A stretch of DNA of 60,770 nt from Microbulbifer thermotolerans (GCF_900112305.1 NZ_FOKT01000013.1:1-60770); one strand, 5' to 3'; positions 16,900 through 26,850 are shown, counted from the stretch's first letter. The notes: generated by a model from the letters alone, not told the origin. Numbers and translations: made by a program.

Positions 16900-18750
16900 A
16901 TGAAACGCCTATCGACACTGCTGCTCGCACTCGCCTGTGCGTCCACCGCACACGCGGAGACCACCGTGGACCGGATAGAACCGCCCAGCTGGTGGACCGG
17001 CATGGCAGTGCCGGTCCTGCAGCTGATGCTGCACGGAGACGATATCGCCGAGCTAGAAGCACAGATCGACCACCCCGGCGTTACCCTGCTGGACACCCAG
17101 CGCACGGAAAACCCCAACTATCTGTTTATCAATCTGCAGCTGTCCCCGGAGGCAAAACCGGGCCAAATGGCAATCACCCTGTTTCACCGCCGCGAAACAG
17201 AGGCCGTCGTCAACTACCAACTAAATAGACGCACACCTGGCTCCGCCGAGCGCCGCGGTTTCGACGCCACGGACGCTATATACCTAATCACCCCGGACCG
17301 GTTTGCCAATGGCAACCCGGCTAACGACCGCAGCGCTGATATGCTTGAGGGGCCAGACCGCAAACATCCCGGCGGCCGTCACGGCGGCGATATCGCCGGT
17401 ATGCGCGCACATCTCGACTATATTGCGGACATGGGTTTCACCCAGATCTGGCCCAATCCCCTGCTGGAAAATAACCAACCGGCCTACTCCTACCACGGCT
17501 ACTCCGCCACCGATCACTACCGCATAGACCCGCGCTTCGGCAGCAACGAAGACTTCCGCGAATTCGTCACCGCCGCGCGGGAAAAAGGGCTGGGCGTCAT
17601 CCAGGATGTTGTACTCAACCATATCGGCGACCATCACTGGTGGATGCGCGACCTGCCCGCTGGCGACTGGCTGAACGGCCGAGCTACTGAAAAGAATGGA
17701 TACCGGATAACCAACCACGCCCGCTTCACCCACGTAGACCCCTACGCGAGTGAATACGATAAAGAAGGTTTTACCGAGGGCTGGTTCGTGGACTCCATGC
17801 CGGATCTGAATCAGCGCAACCCCCTGGTAGCCAACTACCTGATCCAAAACAGCCTCTGGTGGATCGAATACGCGGGGCTCTCCGGAATCCGCGCCGACAC
17901 CTATGCCTATTCCGATGCGGATTTCCTGCAGCAATGGGCGGCGCGTATCCGGCGTGAATACCCGAACTTCAATATTGTCGGCGAAGAGTGGACCCGCAAT
18001 CCGGCGCTGGTGGCCCACTGGCAGCGGAGCGAAAGCGAGCCGGTCACCGGCGGGCGACTGAAAAGTATGATGGACTTTCCCATCTTTTACGCGCTGCGTG
18101 AAGGACTGGCCCAGAGCGACAGCTGGGAGAGCGGCCTGACACGTCTCTACGAAGGATTGGCCAATGACTTTCTCTACCCGCAACCCAACCGCCTGGTGAT
18201 CTTCGGCGGCAACCACGATACCAGCCGCCTTTTCAGCGCACTGGATGAAGACCCCGCACTGTTCAAAATGGCCGTCGCCTATATTGCCACCATGCGCGGC
18301 ATACCGCAGTTCTTCTACGGCGATGAAATACTTATGCGAAGCCCCAAACAACGCGACGACGGCATAGTGCGCAGCGACTTCCCCGGCGGCTGGGCCGACG
18401 ACAAGCGCAACGCCTTCACCGGCAAGGGACTGAGCAAACCGCAGAAAACCGCCCAGGACATGGTGCGCAAGCTGTTCAGCTGGCGCAAGCAGACACCGGC
18501 AGTGCACAGCGGAAAACTGAAACACTTTGCGCCCGAAAATGGCACCTATGTCTATTTCCGCTACGACGACAAGAAAAAAATTATGGTGGCCATCAATAAG
18601 TCAGACCAAGCGAAGAAACTGGACATGAAGCGATTTGCCGAAGTGATCGACGGCGAGACCCACGGCACCGATGTGATCAGCGGTCGGCGTTATACACTGG
18701 CAAATCTGACCCTTCCCGCCCGGGATGTACTGGTGTTGGACTTACACTAA
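16900..18750 (+). CDS. Secreted GH13 cyclomaltodextrinase/neopullulanase-type enzyme
   Basis: 616 residues from ATG 16900, preceded by CGGAG; the frame upstream of it is not coding. A Sec signal peptide ends ASTAHA (about residue 19). Residues 20-110 form an N-terminal beta domain typical of cyclomaltodextrinases, followed by the GH13 barrel with Asp333 (GIRADTYAY, nucleophile), Glu362 (VGEEW, acid/base) and Asp440 (GGNHDTSR). HGGDIAGMRAHLDYI and DVVLNHIGDHHWW are the other conserved stretches. It would act in the periplasm on maltodextrins or cyclodextrins taken in by the TonB receptor. It is the first gene of a three-gene operon with GH31 (22-base gap) and a second GH13. Confidence 0.88.
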   Translation: MKRLSTLLLALACASTAHAETTVDRIEPPSWWTGMAVPVLQLMLHGDDIAELEAQIDHPGVTLLDTQRTENPNYLFINLQLSPEAKPGQMAITLFHRRETEAVVNYQLNRRTPGSAERRGFDATDAIYLITPDRFANGNPANDRSADMLEGPDRKHPGGRHGGDIAGMRAHLDYIADMGFTQIWPNPLLENNQPAYSYHGYSATDHYRIDPRFGSNEDFREFVTAAREKGLGVIQDVVLNHIGDHHWWMRDLPAGDWLNGRATEKNGYRITNHARFTHVDPYASEYDKEGFTEGWFVDSMPDLNQRNPLVANYLIQNSLWWIEYAGLSGIRADTYAYSDADFLQQWAARIRREYPNFNIVGEEWTRNPALVAHWQRSESEPVTGGRLKSMMDFPIFYALREGLAQSDSWESGLTRLYEGLANDFLYPQPNRLVIFGGNHDTSRLFSALDEDPALFKMAVAYIATMRGIPQFFYGDEILMRSPKQRDDGIVRSDFPGGWADDKRNAFTGKGLSKPQKTAQDMVRKLFSWRKQTPAVHSGKLKHFAPENGTYVYFRYDDKKKIMVAINKSDQAKKLDMKRFAEVIDGETHGTDVISGRRYTLANLTLPARDVLVLDLH

Positions 18751-18772
18751 TTAAACAACAAAAACCGAACCG

Positions 18773-21211
18773 ATGATGAAACAGACACTCATACTGCGCG
18801 GTTGCGCTTTACTTATCCTACTGTACAGCACTCTGGCCAACTCAGCGGATCTACGGCAATACCGGGAACACCAGTTAAAGAAAAACGCTCTCACCGTCTA
18901 CACCAGTGACGGCAGTGTCACCCTGACGCCGTTGAGTAAAGCGGCCATGGAAGTCCACTACACACGGGAGGGCATGAAACAGCTGCCCTCTTTCGCCATC
19001 GATTACTCGCGGCAACGCAGTGTGAAAACAAAGCTGGCCGAAACTGAGAGCACACTGACCTACAGCACCGCCGATCTCACCGCGGTTATCCACAAGTCGC
19101 CGTTTCGCATCGAGTACCTGCACCGGCAAACGCCGTTGATCGGCGAGGAAATCGGTTTCTTCATCAATGAGACCATGCGCGGCTTCCGCTTTGCGCTGTC
19201 ACCGCAAGAAAAGCTGCTCGGCGGCGGTGAGAGAGCGCTGGGTATGGACCGCCGCGGTCACCGCCTTCCCCTGTACAACAAGGCCCACTACGGCTACACC
19301 ACCGAATCGGAGCAGATGTATTTCTCCCTGCCGGCAATCCTTTCCAGCAACAAATACATACTGCTGTTTGACAACTCCGCCACAGGCACACTGGACCTGG
19401 GGGCAAGTGAGGAAAATGTACTGCAGTTCGAAGCGACCGCCGGACGCACCTCCTACATCATCATCAGCGGCGAAAGCTATCCGCAACTGATTGAACACTA
19501 TGTGGACGTCACAGGCCCGCAACCGATGCCGCCGCGCTGGGCACTGGGCAATTTTGCCTCCCGCTTCGGCTACCATACGGAACAGGAAGTGCGTGCCACC
19601 GTGGATAAGTTTGCCGAAGAAGACTTTCCGCTGGACGCAGTAGTACTGGATCTCTACTGGTTCGGCCCCGATATCCAGGGCCATATGGGCAATCTGTCTT
19701 GGGATAGAGAAGCCTTCCCGGAACCGGAAAAAATGATGGAGGATTTCCGCCAGCGCGGTATCAACACCATTCTGGTAACAGAGCCTTTTATCCTCACCAC
19801 TTCCAAGCGCTGGGATGAAGCGGTGGCTGCCGACGCACTGGCGAAAAATCTGGCCGGGCAACCCAAGCGTTTCGATTTCTACTTCGGCAATACCGGACTG
19901 GTCGACGTCTTCTCCGACAAAGCCGGCGACTGGTTTTGGAATATCTACGACGGCCTCCTGCAACAGGGCGTGGCTGGCTGGTGGGGCGACCTGGGAGAGC
20001 CGGAGGTACACCCCTCGGACACAGTGCACACCATCGGCACCGCCGACGAAATCCACAACGCCTACGGCCACCGTTGGGCGCAGTTACTGTTTGAAAGACA
20101 AACCGCGAAATACCCCGAGCGCCGCCCCTTTATCATGATGCGCGCCGGTTTCGCCGGCTCCCAACGCTTTGGCATGATCCCCTGGACCGGCGACGTGGCC
20201 CGCGAATGGGGCGGCCTCCAGTCTCAGATGGAGCTTTCCCTTTCTATGAGCCTGCTCGGCTTCAGCTACACCCACTCAGACCTGGGCGGCTTTGCCGGTG
20301 GTGAAAAGTTCGATCGCGAACTTTATATCCGCTGGCTGCAGTACGGCGTTTTCCAGCCCGTTTACCGCCCCCACGCCCAGGAGCATATCGCTCCCGAGCC
20401 GGTATTCCACGATCGCAAGACCAGAAATATCCTGCGCGAATACGTGAAACTCCGCTACCGCCTGCTGCCCTACAACTACACGCTGGCGTTTGAGAACAGC
20501 CAGACCGGCATGCCGCTGATGCGCCCGCTCTTCTTCGAAGACGAAAACAACCCAGAGCTGATCGATTACAAAGATGCCTACCTGTGGGGCCGGGACTTCC
20601 TGGTTGCACCGATAACTGAAGCCGATATCGACGAGATGGAGGTGAAATTGCCCGGCGGCGTCTGGTTCGATTACTGGAATGACGACCAATACATTGGCGA
20701 TACCGCAAATGTGGAAGTGGACCTGAAAACCATCCCGGTATTAGTGCGTGCGGGAGCCTTTATCCCCACCATCAGCGACATCGACAACACCCGCGGTTAC
20801 ACCAGCGCAAAACTGACACTGGACTACTACGCCCATCCGAGTGCAGTGACCTCCAGCGGCTATATCTATGAAGACGACGGCAAAACCGTCAATGCCTTTG
20901 CCCGCGGCCAATATGAAAAACTGGACTTTTCCGCCAGCCGCAATAGCGACGGCATTACATTCAATTTCAATCGTACCGGCGGCGGCTATCAAGGCATGCC
21001 GGAACAGCGCCATATCACGCTGAAAATTCACAACTGGCAACAAGCTCCAGCCGCGATAGCGGCCGATGGGCAGGAGCTAGCACTGTTCCAACGTGAAAAG
21101 GACTTCTCTCGCGCGACCGAGGGCGCTTGGTACGACAAACGCAACGACCAGCTGCTGGTGAAATTTTCCTGGGAAAAACAGCCGTTACAACTGGCCGTCA
21201 AGAACCAGTAA
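18773..21211 (+). CDS. GH31 alpha-glucosidase / 4-alpha-glucosyltransferase (Agd31B-like)
   Basis: 812 residues with an N-terminal signal (ending near LANSA, residue 25). A beta-sandwich N-domain is followed by the GH31 barrel. The nucleophile region reads WWGDLGEPE with Asp406, and the acid/base is Asp474 in WTGDVAREW. The 68-residue spacing equals that of Cellvibrio japonicus Agd31B (Asp412/Asp480), an enzyme that moves single glucosyl units between alpha-1,4-glucans. The WGDLGEPE form is characteristic of that subgroup rather than of ordinary maltases. C-terminal beta domains run from about 640. It probably acts in the periplasm with the flanking GH13 enzymes. Transferase versus hydrolase activity cannot be decided from sequence alone. 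Confidence 0.87.
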   Translation: MMKQTLILRGCALLILLYSTLANSADLRQYREHQLKKNALTVYTSDGSVTLTPLSKAAMEVHYTREGMKQLPSFAIDYSRQRSVKTKLAETESTLTYSTADLTAVIHKSPFRIEYLHRQTPLIGEEIGFFINETMRGFRFALSPQEKLLGGGERALGMDRRGHRLPLYNKAHYGYTTESEQMYFSLPAILSSNKYILLFDNSATGTLDLGASEENVLQFEATAGRTSYIIISGESYPQLIEHYVDVTGPQPMPPRWALGNFASRFGYHTEQEVRATVDKFAEEDFPLDAVVLDLYWFGPDIQGHMGNLSWDREAFPEPEKMMEDFRQRGINTILVTEPFILTTSKRWDEAVAADALAKNLAGQPKRFDFYFGNTGLVDVFSDKAGDWFWNIYDGLLQQGVAGWWGDLGEPEVHPSDTVHTIGTADEIHNAYGHRWAQLLFERQTAKYPERRPFIMMRAGFAGSQRFGMIPWTGDVAREWGGLQSQMELSLSMSLLGFSYTHSDLGGFAGGEKFDRELYIRWLQYGVFQPVYRPHAQEHIAPEPVFHDRKTRNILREYVKLRYRLLPYNYTLAFENSQTGMPLMRPLFFEDENNPELIDYKDAYLWGRDFLVAPITEADIDEMEVKLPGGVWFDYWNDDQYIGDTANVEVDLKTIPVLVRAGAFIPTISDIDNTRGYTSAKLTLDYYAHPSAVTSSGYIYEDDGKTVNAFARGQYEKLDFSASRNSDGITFNFNRTGGGYQGMPEQRHITLKIHNWQQAPAAIAADGQELALFQREKDFSRATEGAWYDKRNDQLLVKFSWEKQPLQLAVKNQ

Positions 21212-21234
21212 CAAATACATAGGCAAAAGTAGCG

Positions 21235-23088
21235 ATGAAAAAAATTCAATCTCTTTTTACCGCGGCACTGCTCGCCACCGCGGCGGGCTGTGCAGACGAC
21301 CCCAGCAACAGTGCGGAAAGAAAGCCTGAATCACTAGCGGAGGAAAAACCGGTAATCTACCAGGTAATGACCCGTCTGTACGGCAACACCAACCCCACCA
21401 ACAAACCCTGGGGTACCCTAGAAGAAAACGGCGTAGGCAAATTCAATGACTTTACGCCGGAAGTGCTCGGAGAAATCCGCGACCTGGGCGCCAACTATAT
21501 CTGGTACACCGGCGCCCTGCACCATGCACTTGTAGGAGACTACACCGAGTACGGCATCGGCAACGACGACCCGGACGTCGTCAAGGGCCGCGCCGGTTCA
21601 CCCTATGCCATCAAAGACTACTACAGCGTAAACCCCGATCTGGCGGAAAACCCCGCCCAACGCCTCGACGAATTCCGCGCGCTAATCGAAAGGAGTCACG
21701 AGCAGGGACTCAAGGTCATTATTGATATTGTTCCGAATCATGTGGCCCGCGCCTATCACTCCGTACAAAAACCAGAGGGCGTGCGGGATTTCGGCGCGGA
21801 CGATGACACCTCCGTGACCTATGCCCGGAACAACAACTTTTATTACGTGATCGGCGAAGACTTTAAAGTTCCAGAAAGCAACGACTACAAACCGCTGAAT
21901 GGCGAGCCCCACCCACTGGTGGATGGAAAGTTCCACGAGAGCCCGGCCAAGTGGACCGGCAATGGTGCCCGCGCCGCACAACCGGATATCAACGACTGGT
22001 ACGAGACCGTCAAGATCAACTTCGGTGTGCGCCCGGATGGCAGCAAGGACTTCCCCGAACTCAGCGCCGAATTCGCGCAAAAGGATTACAAGGCCCACGC
22101 CGAATTCTGGGCCGACAAAGATGTGCCGGACACCTGGAAGAAATTCCGCAATATCGCCGATTACTGGCTCAGCTTCGGCGTGGACGGCTTCCGCTATGAT
22201 ATGGCCGGCATGGTCCCGGTGGAGTTCTGGAGCTACCTGAACTCATCGATCAAGATGAAAAAACCGGATGCGCTGCTGCTCGCGGAGATCTATACCCCCG
22301 AGCGCTACCGCGACTATATTCACCAGGGCAAGATGGACTACCTCTACGACAAGGTGGGCACCTACGATACCCTGCGCGCGATTATGGCCGGTAATGAAAG
22401 CACCGACGCCCTGGTGCCGCTGCAGCAAGGCCTCGCGGATATAGCGCCGCATATGCTGCACTTTATGGAAAACCACGATGAACAGCGCATCGCCAGCGGC
22501 GCGTTCGCCGGCAATGCCGAAGCTGGCAAACCGGCAATGTTAGTTTCCGCCACCATTTCTGCAGCACCCACCCTGGTTTACTTTGGCCAGGAACTGGGGG
22601 AAGCCGCCGCTGAAGATGCCGGCTTCGGCAAAGCCTCCCGCACCACCATCTTCGACTACTGGTCTGTACCCAGCGTGCGCCGCTGGCTGCTGGGTGAATC
22701 CACCGAGCAGGAAAAACAACTGCGCGATTTCTACAAACGCCTGATGAACTTCTCTGCCGCCAGCCCGGCACTGCGCGGTAACTATCTGGAAATTCACAGT
22801 TATAACCGCGAACACAATCGGGATTATGACGGGCAGCTATTCGCATTCGCGCGCTGGACAGAAGGCGAAAAACTGCTGGTAGTGGCTAACTTCGGAAAGG
22901 AAAGCAAAGATGTGACACTGCGGTTGCCAGAGACACTGTTACAGCAATGGCGATTAAGAGATGGCACATACAGGCTTACCGACCAGCTCAGCACTGCGGA
23001 AAGCACCCTTGTGATTTCCCGGGAGGAAACGAAGATTCCCCTGCAGATCGCACCACTATCCGGCTATATCTTACGCTTAAACCTATAA
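21235..23088 (+). CDS. GH13 alpha-amylase-family lipoprotein
   Basis: 617 residues. The signal ends in a lipobox (ATAAGC, Cys19), and the Asp-Asp that follows the Cys would in E. coli favour inner-membrane retention. The barrel begins at PVIYQVMTRLYG (39-50). Catalytic residues are Asp322 (GFRYDMAG), Glu351 (LLAEIYTPE) and Asp415 (MENHDEQR), with DIVPNHVAR as the first conserved region. The RLYGNTN...GVGKFNDFTPEVLGEIRDLGANYIW start is like SusG/neopullulanase-type amylases of polysaccharide loci. It is the third gene of the operon. A small beta domain closes the protein (about 530-617). Linkage specificity is unknown. Confidence 0.86.
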   Translation: MKKIQSLFTAALLATAAGCADDPSNSAERKPESLAEEKPVIYQVMTRLYGNTNPTNKPWGTLEENGVGKFNDFTPEVLGEIRDLGANYIWYTGALHHALVGDYTEYGIGNDDPDVVKGRAGSPYAIKDYYSVNPDLAENPAQRLDEFRALIERSHEQGLKVIIDIVPNHVARAYHSVQKPEGVRDFGADDDTSVTYARNNNFYYVIGEDFKVPESNDYKPLNGEPHPLVDGKFHESPAKWTGNGARAAQPDINDWYETVKINFGVRPDGSKDFPELSAEFAQKDYKAHAEFWADKDVPDTWKKFRNIADYWLSFGVDGFRYDMAGMVPVEFWSYLNSSIKMKKPDALLLAEIYTPERYRDYIHQGKMDYLYDKVGTYDTLRAIMAGNESTDALVPLQQGLADIAPHMLHFMENHDEQRIASGAFAGNAEAGKPAMLVSATISAAPTLVYFGQELGEAAAEDAGFGKASRTTIFDYWSVPSVRRWLLGESTEQEKQLRDFYKRLMNFSAASPALRGNYLEIHSYNREHNRDYDGQLFAFARWTEGEKLLVVANFGKESKDVTLRLPETLLQQWRLRDGTYRLTDQLSTAESTLVISREETKIPLQIAPLSGYILRLNL

Positions 23089-23262
23089 GCAGATCTATTT
23101 TCATAGGTGCGTTTTGGACTTCGGAGTGCTCAGGCAATGGGGTAGATATATAGGTGGCTTTAGATGCTGAACTCCCCTATTACTGGCTAATTTTGACCTT
23201 CACATAACAATAAAAACGTCAAAGCGGCTAAGCCCACAAAAACATCACAACAGGAGTAAATA

Positions 23263-24186
23263 ATGAGATATATCAAAAAACTAATCGCTGCACTGGGACT
23301 ATGTTTCAGCAGCACGGGATTTGCCGCTACCGAAGGCAATACGTACAAACTATACTTTTTGGGCGGCCAGTCGAACATGGAGGGTTTCGGCTATACCAAT
23401 GAACTACCAAAAGGGGAATTTAAAATTAATGACAGGGTAAAAATTTTTTCTGGACAGCCGGCCCTGGACAACCAAACTCATGGTGGCGTCGGCTTGTGGC
23501 AAACTCTAGAACCGGGTTTTGGTACAGGTTTTAAAACCGACGGTAAGAAAAACATACTTTCCGGACGCTTTGGCCCCGAGCTCTTTTTTGGTCAAGTGAT
23601 GGCCAGCACCTATCCGCAAGAGCGCATTGCCATTATTAAATACGCTGCCGGTGGCACAGGTCTGGCCCAAGGCGTAGGGTATGGAAACTGGCATCCGGAC
23701 TTCAACGAAGGTGCGGGACTAAATCAATACGACCACGCCTTAAAAACCATACGAAACGCTTTTGCAAATCGCGATATAGATGGCGACGGTGCTCCCGACA
23801 CCCTGATTCCTTCAGGGATTGTTTGGATGCAAGGAGAGGCCGATGCCTATGACAGCCAGGCTGCCGCCGATGCCTACCGTGCTAACCTTCAGCGCTTAAT
23901 GGATTTACTGCGGGCCACGCTGCGCGTGGATGACCTGCCCGTGGTCATTGGCAAAATCACCGACTCAGGAATGAGTGAAGACGGGAGCGTAATGGACTAC
24001 ATCAAAACGGTACAAGATGCTCAGCAAGACTACGTAAAAAGTGATACCTGCGCAGCCTACATGACTGCCACGAAAGACTTCGGTTACCTAGATGACGGCT
24101 GGCATTACAACACCGAAGGCGTTATTCGCATGGGCGCTGAATTTGCCAAAACGATGAGTAAACTGGAAGCGAAATGTGGTAAATAA
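23263..24186 (+). CDS. SASA-family (CE6-like) secreted carbohydrate esterase
   Basis: 307 residues. The signal peptide is about residues 1-21 (SSTGFA). SGNH-like esterase blocks are present: LGGQSNMEG with Ser37, GRFGPELFFG, WMQGEADAY and DDGWHYN with Asp278 and His281. The family (sialate O-acetylesterase/CE6) removes acetyl groups from carbohydrates. Base composition is AT-richer than the neighbouring amylase genes, and there is a 174-base gap after the GH13 operon, so it may be a separate transcription unit and possibly acquired. Its substrate in an alpha-glucan locus is unclear. An eroded arm of the 220-bp repeat (GTGCTCAGGCAATGGGGTAG, about 23126-23145) lies just upstream. Confidence 0.75.
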   Translation: MRYIKKLIAALGLCFSSTGFAATEGNTYKLYFLGGQSNMEGFGYTNELPKGEFKINDRVKIFSGQPALDNQTHGGVGLWQTLEPGFGTGFKTDGKKNILSGRFGPELFFGQVMASTYPQERIAIIKYAAGGTGLAQGVGYGNWHPDFNEGAGLNQYDHALKTIRNAFANRDIDGDGAPDTLIPSGIVWMQGEADAYDSQAAADAYRANLQRLMDLLRATLRVDDLPVVIGKITDSGMSEDGSVMDYIKTVQDAQQDYVKSDTCAAYMTATKDFGYLDDGWHYNTEGVIRMGAEFAKTMSKLEAKCGK

Positions 24187-24613
24187 TGCTCCGAGGTATG
24201 TAAGTATTTGATTATACATGCAGGGTATACTGTAAATATGGATACCCTGCATGAAAAAGTACAATTATTGATTGACCCCAGAATTAATATGGAAATAAAC
24301 GAGTTTCAAAAATCTGAAAACCTGTCAATCTCCATGATATTGGCTGTCATCTATCCGCTGTAACTCTCAGCAATTGTCCACAGACCGCTTCCGCATGACG
24401 ATTTCTTCTCATTTTGAAAGGTTAGATGTCATTTTCAAGTTCTTCATACATTTTGCTTTGATAGTAGGTACACTAACTAGTATGAACAATCCCTAAAATG
24501 CAACTATGCCCAGCCGTCAAATTCCACGCCCCAGGCACCACCACCCACCTGTTTCATTTTTTATCGCCACATTGATCTGGTGTACCGCGTAAATACAGGG
24601 AAGAGAGGCTTCC
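24187..24613 (+). other. Intergenic region with a 12-bp inverted repeat and a 41-codon ORF
   Basis: CATGCAGGGTAT (24217-24228) and ATACCCTGCATG (24242-24253) form a perfect 12-bp inverted repeat with a 13-base loop. The ATG of a short frame (24238-24363, 41 residues, beginning MDTLHEKVQLLIDPRINMEI) lies inside it. The peptide has a faint resemblance to ribbon-helix-helix antitoxins, which often bind palindromes over their own start, but this is only suggestive. The repeat may equally be a terminator for the esterase gene, although no T run follows. The rest (24364-24613) is AT-rich with no recognisable gene. Confidence 0.35.
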
Positions 24614-26320
24614 CTAGTATTCCCCACATTCGAGGCAGTGTAGACTGTAAGTCATTGTCCGGTCGTTGACTTCCACCAGGTAGTCGCCGACGACAGGGGT
24701 ATAGATATCCGCCCCGGTTCGATCGAGCGTTCCATCGGCTCCGCTATCGCCGTAGTTCTGACGCCAATCCCCGTAGACATCGAACTTAAATCGCTGATCC
24801 GCCTGACCATCAAAGGAAACCGAAATCTGCCAGGTATGGTCGGCAACAAGAGCCATGGTGTCCACGCCCCAACCATTCGCGGTACCGCGGAAATATAGTT
24901 GCGGAAAATTCTGCGCGGCACACTCTCTGCAGGGAGCAGCTACAGCGCCGCCATGAATAGCCGCGGCAGAATTGGCGGCGATATTGAAGGTCGCGTAACC
25001 CTTGCCATCAACGGTAATCATATGACCGCTGCAAGCGTCGTCGCCGGCAAGCACGTTGCAGTATTCCCCGGCAGGCAAGCCTGTGTACAAGGTTTGATTG
25101 AGCTGGCCGGACTCATTATTGATCACCACAAAACCCTTATTGCCACGGCCAAAGGCGATCTGGTTATTGCCGTTATCCCACCAATTGGTCATCGCTGTGC
25201 CATCCACAAAATTGCGGAAGCCAACCATATTGGCAATATTGCCCCACCGGTGCTGACACACCCAGGCACTGTTGGTACAGCCCTGCGGGCCAGTGGCGGG
25301 TGGGCCGATGTCGGTATTTGTAAATCTGTAACCGGACATCACTTTGGGATAGCCATAGGGGTGTGCAAGCATAAAAACATTGGCGAGGTTGTATTTTGCT
25401 CCATCCTTGTAAGTGAGATTGCCGCCACCACCATGGCCCCGTTCGCGATCGTGGTTATCGACAAAGTTGACCGCTTTATACGACGGCAACAATCCCCAGG
25501 ACTCACCGATACTGGCAAGGTATTTGATCTGACCGTTAAAGTTACTGGCCAGGTCGGTGCCGTATTTAAATTCAGTCACATGGCCCAGGTAGGTATAATT
25601 TCCCGGCTGAATTTCCGCCGCTTCACCCGCCGCACCAATCACTTCGGAAAAGACCCAGGGGTTGCCGGCCTTATTGAGAATCGCCTGCAGGTCTCCCGGC
25701 GCCATATGCTTGACCGCGTCCACGCGGAAACCGTCCACCCCCATGCCCTTCAGCTTATTGAAGTAGGCCGCCAATCGATCCTGTACATAACCGGAACCCG
25801 TATTCAGATCTGGCAGCCCGCTGAGCCGGCAATTCCACACGTTATAGGCATCACCGTAGTTGCTGACGGTGCAATCAGAGTGGTAATCCTGTGGCGAGAA
25901 CTCCGGGTGATTGGTCACCGACCAGGGCGTCCCTCCCCAACCAGTGCCGCCCTGGTTCCAGGCAGCGGTGTGATTTATCACCATATCCGCGTAGACCTTC
26001 ACCCCAGCGGCGTGACAGCGCTGAATCATGCTCGCCAGCTCCGCTTCGGTGCCACTGCGACTGGTGAGATTGGTATAGGTCACCGGCTGATAGCGCGCCC
26101 ACCAAGTATCCAGGCTGATATGCTCCTGCGGCGGGGATATCTGCACGGCATCGAATCCCTTGGGGCCGAGGAAATTTTCACACTCGCTGGCAATATCATT
26201 CCAGCGCCATTCAAACAGATGCACAAACGCGGTACCCGCACTGGCATTACCGGCAGATAGTGCGCCCAGCGCGAGGCCCACACCACTGAGCCAACACCTG
26301 AATCCCTGTGGTTTTTTCAT
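24614..26320 (-). CDS. Secreted chloride-dependent alpha-amylase (GH13, AHA-type) with C-terminal starch-binding-like domain
   Basis: 568 residues with a signal peptide to about residue 28 (GNASA). The mature start TAFVHLFEWRWNDIASECE and LGPKGFDAVQISPP are as in Pseudoalteromonas AHA and animal amylases. Catalytic Asp201 (GFRVDAVKH), Glu226 (VFSEVI) and Asp291 (NFVDNHDRERGHG) are present. The chloride-binding set is complete: Arg199, Asn289 and Lys326 (YPKVMSGY). After the barrel and domain C, residues about 475-560 form an extra beta domain (LYFRGTANGWG...GDWRQNYGDSG) that looks like a starch-binding module of the SusE/X25 type. It probably cuts starch outside the cell. Two paired cysteines (CRECAAQ, CLECGEY) bracket this domain. 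Confidence 0.88.
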   Translation of the reverse strand: MKKPQGFRCWLSGVGLALGALSAGNASAGTAFVHLFEWRWNDIASECENFLGPKGFDAVQISPPQEHISLDTWWARYQPVTYTNLTSRSGTEAELASMIQRCHAAGVKVYADMVINHTAAWNQGGTGWGGTPWSVTNHPEFSPQDYHSDCTVSNYGDAYNVWNCRLSGLPDLNTGSGYVQDRLAAYFNKLKGMGVDGFRVDAVKHMAPGDLQAILNKAGNPWVFSEVIGAAGEAAEIQPGNYTYLGHVTEFKYGTDLASNFNGQIKYLASIGESWGLLPSYKAVNFVDNHDRERGHGGGGNLTYKDGAKYNLANVFMLAHPYGYPKVMSGYRFTNTDIGPPATGPQGCTNSAWVCQHRWGNIANMVGFRNFVDGTAMTNWWDNGNNQIAFGRGNKGFVVINNESGQLNQTLYTGLPAGEYCNVLAGDDACSGHMITVDGKGYATFNIAANSAAAIHGGAVAAPCRECAAQNFPQLYFRGTANGWGVDTMALVADHTWQISVSFDGQADQRFKFDVYGDWRQNYGDSGADGTLDRTGADIYTPVVGDYLVEVNDRTMTYSLHCLECGEY

Positions 26321-26850
26321 CGTAATTTTCCTTTTCTCTTTTGGGGGGAATCTCTGGTTAATTTGTATAAACGCGCTATAGCGATATTTAGACGCTATCT
26401 AGAAAACAAAACTACTGGTGAACTTCTGATTGATTGCTGCTTGGGCTTTAAAGGTGCGCTGCACCGAGACAAATAGCGCAACTGATAGCGCCGTGGATTT
26501 TCCAATCCGACGAGACACCTTTTGCGGAACAGGAAAATAGTAGACTGGGGAAGGCAAGCAGCCGGAGCTGAGCGCCGGGAAAGGGATTATTCATCGCTCT
26601 GTACCATTATTATTTTTTAGATTTATTGACCGAGCAGCGCGGTACAGCAATGGCTCCGGCTTGTGACAACAGCAGCTTCACAGCCTAGATGGGGATAAAG
26701 ACGGAACACATCCTCCCCCAAAGGGGGCGTAGTGGAAAATTATGACAGAGATCGCCTTTTGTGCCCGAAAGATGAAGGCCCTCACAGAAAAACGCCGCAC
26801 AAGGCGGCGGAAGTCAGAAGAGAGGATGGCGATATAAAAAGGAACAATAA
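26321..26850 (-). other. Long upstream region of the alpha-amylase gene
   Basis: 530 bases without a supportable gene. The part next to 26320 is AT-rich and probably holds the promoter (GGAAAA-type ribosome binding region near the start codon). A MalT-box-like sequence lies at 26709-26718. Confidence 0.4.
26709..26718 (-). promoter_or_regulatory. MalT-box-like site upstream of the alpha-amylase gene
   Basis: The minus strand reads GGGGAGGATG, 9 of 10 to the MalT consensus and identical to the minus-strand site before the TonB receptor gene. It is 388 bases from the amylase start, much farther than the other sites, so its function is less certain. Confidence 0.4.

Noticed and set aside
17284..18525. 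Long minus-strand open frame (413 codons) opposite the first GH13 gene
   Set aside because: It is antisense to a gene with all catalytic motifs, shows no family features and has no plausible ribosome site; a GC-driven shadow. The same applies to 24899-26260 (+), 37807-38790 (+), 27622-28686 (+), 3544-4467 (+) and 10416-11423 (+).
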